The notes below the pieces were generated by a model. That model ran no database searches, had not been told where the DNA came from, and was given only the letters and a program-made list of their open reading frames with translations. DNA of 44,733 nucleotides, taken from Candidatus Woesearchaeota archaeon. GTDB lineage: Archaea; Nanobdellota; Nanobdellia; Woesearchaeales; BM511. The position numbers were made by a program, and so were the translations under genes. Position 1 is the stretch's first letter, and each line of letters begins with the position of its first letter. The stretch spans positions 1-44,733 of the forward strand of contig JAAOYB010000030.1 of assembly GCA_018221135.1 (NCBI GenBank). The letters are read 5' to 3'. Shown piece after piece: positions 41,403 through 44,733 of the stretch.

Positions 41403-42506
41403 ATGGCTGGTAGTGTTACGCCTTGGGAAGTCAAAGGAGAAATAAACTATGAGAAACTCATAAAGGACTTTGGAGTAGAAACATTTAGTAAACTCCCAAA
41501 AATCTTTGAAGAAAACCTATTATTTAGGCGAAAGAAAATCTTTGCGCACAGAGACTTTAAAAGAATACTTGATTCTATAAAAGAAAAGAAGCCTTTTGTT
41601 ATGATGACTGGGCTCATGCCCACAGGCAAGTTCCACATAGGGCATATGATACTAGCCCAACAAATGATATTCTACCAAGAACTTGGCGCGAAGCTGTACA
41701 TAGCAGTAGCTGATATAGAAGCCTACAACGCAAGAGGGCAAAACCTAGAGGAGAGTCGCAGAATAGCAGTTGACCAATACATAACAAACTACATCGCACT
41801 CGGGTTAAAGCCAAAAAACTGCGAGATATACTTTCAAAGCGAGCGCTCAAAAGACGCTAAGCGAGCAAACGCGTTTTATCGCTTGCAAAACTTATTGGCT
41901 AATCACATAACTTTTAACGAGTTCCGCGCGGCGTACGGCGAGATAAGCCCTGCTAAGATGAACGCGAGCTTATTACAAGCAGCGGATATGTTGCACCCTC
42001 AACTAAAAGAATTCGAAGGAGCACCGCTCCCAGTAGTAGTCCCAGTAGGCATCGACCAAGACCCACACATAAGACTTGGTAGGGACATGGCGAAAAGACT
42101 GAAGATCACTCGGTTCGTTCCTCTCTCTAGTACGTATCACGTCTTCGTGCCAGGCCTTGACGGCGGAAAGATGAGCTCATCAGATGAGACTAGTTTCGTT
42201 GCTCTTACAGATGACGCAAAAACCATTAAGAAAAAAGTAAACAAGTACGCTTTTAGCGGGGGTAAAGCAACTGTTGAGGAACACAGAAAACTAGGCGGAG
42301 ACCCAGACGTCGATGTTAGTTACCAATGGCTAACTTTTTTTGAAGAAGATGACAAGAAAATAATGAAGATTCGTGATGATTACAAAAGTGGGAAGTTGTT
42401 GTCTGGAGAGCTAAAAGCAATGCTGATTGAGAAGTTAACAAATATTTTTGGTGACTTGCAAAAAAAACGGGTACTAGCAAAGAAGAATTTAGACAAATAT
42501 GTTTAG
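41403..42506 (+). CDS. trpS: Tryptophanyl-tRNA synthetase
   Basis: 367 residues. TGLMPTGKFHIGHMILAQQM carries the HIGH motif and GGKMSSSDETSF the KMSKS equivalent. VPVGIDQDPHIRLGRDMAKRL and the extended N-terminus match the archaeal/eukaryotic type. It charges tRNA-Trp. No tryptophan-codon leader is present; the transcript looks leaderless. Its end overlaps the next gene's stop. Confidence 0.95.
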   Translation: MAGSVTPWEVKGEINYEKLIKDFGVETFSKLPKIFEENLLFRRKKIFAHRDFKRILDSIKEKKPFVMMTGLMPTGKFHIGHMILAQQMIFYQELGAKLYIAVADIEAYNARGQNLEESRRIAVDQYITNYIALGLKPKNCEIYFQSERSKDAKRANAFYRLQNLLANHITFNEFRAAYGEISPAKMNASLLQAADMLHPQLKEFEGAPLPVVVPVGIDQDPHIRLGRDMAKRLKITRFVPLSSTYHVFVPGLDGGKMSSSDETSFVALTDDAKTIKKKVNKYAFSGGKATVEEHRKLGGDPDVDVSYQWLTFFEEDDKKIMKIRDDYKSGKLLSGELKAMLIEKLTNIFGDLQKKRVLAKKNLDKYV

Positions 42507-43132
42507 AGATATATAGCGTAAGCACCAAGATCTATTTCTTGTACCGGCACTCTTAAACCCTTACTTATAATATCGCTTACTACCCTTGCTAAACCAGGGT
42601 TTTTTGGAGCATGGATTATTAGGTCTTTTCTGTCTCCTCCGTTTTGAGCTAAGTAAGACTTAACCTTTCCCTCACTATCACTTCTGAAATTCATTGAATT
42701 TTGTGATTGTCTAGTTCTTCTAAGATTAGGTATTAGTGAGTGAAGAGTTCTATTAGCGTAATCAATTGCTAGTAAGTTCCAAGTATCTAAGTCCACGACG
42801 TCTCTTACTGCCTCATACGAGAACCACTTAGTATTTATTGGGTACCCATTTCCAGTTGTACAATTGTACAAAAACCAATTATTTCCCTCAACTCTTGTTA
42901 TACTTGTAGGCGCGCCAACGATTTCGCCAATGCCCATACCAATATCGCTTCTTACCGCATCACTTATATCACTAATGAACTTAGCAGAGTGCTTTTTTCT
43001 TGGGGTGTGAGAGAAATTTCCAGGAAGCCGGTACTTATCATCGCTTATTTGCTTTAGACGGACTTTGTCAATTCCATTCATCCGACTAAAAAAACCTGTG
43101 TATGCAATTGGTGTATCTGCGTCGCTTTCCAT
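42503..43132 (-). CDS. Hypothetical protein convergent with trpS
   Basis: 209 residues, no recognised family. Positively charged N-terminal region (KYRLPGNFSHTPRKKHSAKF), then a mixed alpha/beta part (ITRVEGNNWFLYNCTTGNGYPI) and a basic segment with RRTRQSQNSMNF. No signal peptide or membrane helix. ATG at 43132 follows an AT-rich stretch. It converges with trpS with overlapping stops. Confidence 0.55.
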   Translation of the reverse strand: MESDADTPIAYTGFFSRMNGIDKVRLKQISDDKYRLPGNFSHTPRKKHSAKFISDISDAVRSDIGMGIGEIVGAPTSITRVEGNNWFLYNCTTGNGYPINTKWFSYEAVRDVVDLDTWNLLAIDYANRTLHSLIPNLRRTRQSQNSMNFRSDSEGKVKSYLAQNGGDRKDLIIHAPKNPGLARVVSDIISKGLRVPVQEIDLGAYAIYL

Positions 43133-43200
43133 GTATATAACCCTTGATGTAAGGTTAAGTAAGATACTATTTTTTTGAGTACTTATTTATAAAATTTTCT

Positions 43201-44142
43201 TTAGATTAAGAGTTCTCCTTCATCCATGATTTTCTCATCATCAACTATGATTGTGGGCTTTGTGATTACGCCATCAAGGTGAATTGGTACGTCGTTTTTT
43301 CCTCCGTATGAGACGTCGTTTCCAAGAGCGAAGTGAACTGTTCCAAAAACTTTTTCGTCTTCTAATACGTTGCCGGTAATGATTGCTTTTTTGTTTGTTC
43401 CAATCCCAAGCTCTGCTATTTTGTAAGCGTTGCTTCCTACTTTTTCTAACATATCAATTAATTCGTTGGCTTTGTCTCCTTCGATGCTAGTTGCGATGTT
43501 GTCCTCTATCATCATCATCACTGGTTCGTCTCTTAGTAATCCGAGACCAGGAAAGCTTCCATCAACTACTAATACGCCATTAGCATTTCTTACGCCGCAA
43601 TCGACTTCTCCGCAAGGCAAGTTCCCAAAATCTCCGGGTTTATCTCTGTAACCACCCCTCTCGCCGTGAACTTCGGTGACGCTTAGAGTTATGTCTCCTC
43701 CTTTCTCAGTTATTATCCTAACCTTGTTTGAGTTTAGCAACTTATTTCGTATCTTGGTATTAACTTCGTATAATTCGTCGTAATTGATGTCTAAGCACCT
43801 ATTAATCATCTCGGTGGTTACGCCTGGCATGCTGTTAATCCTAGCGCCTTTACTAGTCGCGTCTCTTCTCGCTTTGGTGTGGCTGAGACTATACTTAGTA
43901 ATTAAGAATACTACGTCGTAGCCAAGCATTAATGAAGCGGTTTCTTGGCTTGGTTCCGCGCCGTTCATACCAGTTGGTTCTATGATGTGTAGTTTAGCAT
44001 TATCACTAATTTTTTTGGCGTATTGATAAAAAGGCGTCGCGACACTTTTTAGAAAAGAGTCAGTTACTACTAAGCAACTCTCTTCAGGTTTTAGTTTGGT
44101 GCTTTCCTCAAAAACTGTTCTTAAGGCTTCTTTACTAATCAT
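43201..44142 (-). CDS. M29-family (AmpS-like) aminopeptidase
   Basis: 313 residues, shorter than typical M29 proteins. GVRNANGVLVVDGSFPGLGLL, AELGIGTNKKAIITGNVLEDEKVFGTVHFALGNDV and HLDGVI resemble the metal-binding C-terminal half (E, H, D ligands) of M29 metallopeptidases, and PEESCLVVTD fits its start. Probably a cytosolic metal-dependent aminopeptidase; the related NicX dioxygenase is the alternative. ATG at 44142 after an AT-rich region. Confidence 0.8.
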   Translation of the reverse strand: MISKEALRTVFEESTKLKPEESCLVVTDSFLKSVATPFYQYAKKISDNAKLHIIEPTGMNGAEPSQETASLMLGYDVVFLITKYSLSHTKARRDATSKGARINSMPGVTTEMINRCLDINYDELYEVNTKIRNKLLNSNKVRIITEKGGDITLSVTEVHGERGGYRDKPGDFGNLPCGEVDCGVRNANGVLVVDGSFPGLGLLRDEPVMMMIEDNIATSIEGDKANELIDMLEKVGSNAYKIAELGIGTNKKAIITGNVLEDEKVFGTVHFALGNDVSYGGKNDVPIHLDGVITKPTIIVDDEKIMDEGELLI

Positions 44143-44310
44143 AAAACTTTTTTCTTTTTTTTCTTTATAAATTTTTATGAGGAATAAAATGCGAAGGGTT
44201 TATAAATTAAAACATATTTTTATACATCTTATAAAGACCTATTATTGTTTGGGTTTTTATAAAAAAAAAATTTTAAAAAAAGAGTAAAAAAATTTAGAAG
44301 TTTAATTAAA

Positions 44311-44733
44311 ATGGAAGGAAAAGTAAAGTTTTTTAACAAAAATAAAGGATTTGGTTTTATTACAGCAGACGACGGCAAAGACTACTTTGTTCACTTAACT
44401 GGGGTTGCACCTGGCACTTTTTTGCGTGACGAAGACCCAGTCACATTCGATGTAGAAGATGGTGAGCGAGGACCTAAAGCGGTTAACGTAGCACTATCTG
44501 AAGGCGGAGCAAGCGCACCAGCGCAAGAAGCTGATGATGTCGAAGAAGACTCAGTTGAAGAAAAAGCTGATGAAGATCCAGTTGAAGAAGATCCAGTTGA
44601 AGAAGATCCAGTTGAAGAAGAAGCTGATGAAGATCCAGTTGAAGAAGAAGCTGATGAAGATCCAGTTGAAGAAGAAGCTGAAGATCCAGTTGAAGAAGAA
44701 GCTGAAGATCCAGTTGAAGAAGAAGCTGATGAA
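44311..44733 (+). CDS. Cold-shock-domain protein with acidic repeat tail, 3' end missing
   Basis: 141 residues seen; the frame is still open at the window end. Residues 1-64 are a cold-shock OB-fold: GKVKFFNKNKGFGFITADDG (RNP1) and DYFVHLT (RNP2). After an Ala-rich linker, the tail holds seven D-P-V-E-E copies in E/D-rich repeats, built on 15-, 24- and 27-base DNA units. The domain binds single-stranded nucleic acid; the tail may set solubility or partner binding. Upstream TATA-like TTTTATAAAA and a leader of about 45 bases suit cold-shock control. Confidence 0.85.
   Translation, partial: MEGKVKFFNKNKGFGFITADDGKDYFVHLTGVAPGTFLRDEDPVTFDVEDGERGPKAVNVALSEGGASAPAQEADDVEEDSVEEKADEDPVEEDPVEEDPVEEEADEDPVEEEADEDPVEEEAEDPVEEEAEDPVEEEADE

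Noticed and set aside
1-44733. CRISPR arrays, insertion sequences or prophage genes
   Set aside because: No regularly spaced repeats, transposase, integrase or phage structural genes were seen; the repeats found are short regulatory symmetries and the acidic tail of the cold-shock protein.

Overview
This window looks like the genome of a DPANN archaeon of the Woesearchaeota/Pacearchaeota kind. The base composition is AT-rich. The gene set is archaeal: FtsZ, diphthine synthase, deoxyhypusine synthase, fibrillarin, an archaeal ATP-dependent DNA ligase and an XPD-type iron-sulfur helicase. TATA-like boxes about 25 bases before many start codons point to mostly leaderless transcripts, and genes are packed with ATGA overlaps. 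The lineage is inferred from gene content and style only; no 16S rRNA gene is present.

Layout. 1-2716: two cell-surface genes (an Asn-rich Ig-like protein open at the left edge, and a membrane-anchored partner). 2736-6203: an unknown gene, a nucleotidyltransferase and a Rad3/XPD helicase on the minus strand. 6262-8480: a winged-helix regulator with a palindromic operator, a 370-base gene-free stretch with a hairpin array, ftsZ, and a structured 3' region. 8559-13193: rubrerythrin, purF, DNA ligase and a nitroreductase. 13237-17703: a frameshifted nuclease, a beta-propeller lipoprotein with its membrane-bound HTH partner, and a Tat-exported protein. 17812-18618: dphB. 18626-25771: a long minus-strand [NiFe]-hydrogenase operon with hypA, hypE, hypD, hypC, an endopeptidase, both structural subunits and several passengers. 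25907-31834: tRNA-Gln, DsbB-like, AlaE-like, small zinc-ribbon proteins, a ZIP transporter, fibrillarin, a cupin, a stand-alone NrdD-like tail, and a ferredoxin/HxlR divergent pair. 31831-34567: a three-gene polyamine/hypusine operon. 34695-44142: cysS, valS and trpS with small unknown genes, and an M29-like aminopeptidase. 44311-end: a cold-shock-domain protein with an acidic repeat tail, cut by the right edge.

The strongest unexplained signals are at RNA level. First, four tandem hairpins upstream of ftsZ (6967-7092) have different stem sequences but share a UUGGCG or UUGGCU loop closed by a U-A pair; G-U wobbles indicate plus-strand transcription. Second, a 10-codon reading frame MSAYVVVVVG, with five consecutive valine codons, sits in the leader of valyl-tRNA synthetase and looks like an archaeal leader-peptide attenuator. 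Third, the region downstream of ftsZ can form two mutually exclusive folds, one of them a pseudoknot, followed by a terminator-like hairpin.

The hydrogenase small subunit replaces one proximal-cluster cysteine with aspartate (C14-x-x-D17), the signature known from actinobacterial-type (group 1h) high-affinity hydrogenases. HypB and HypF are not in the window. The agmatinase-like, PLP decarboxylase and deoxyhypusine synthase genes are translationally coupled, suggesting local polyamine supply for hypusination.
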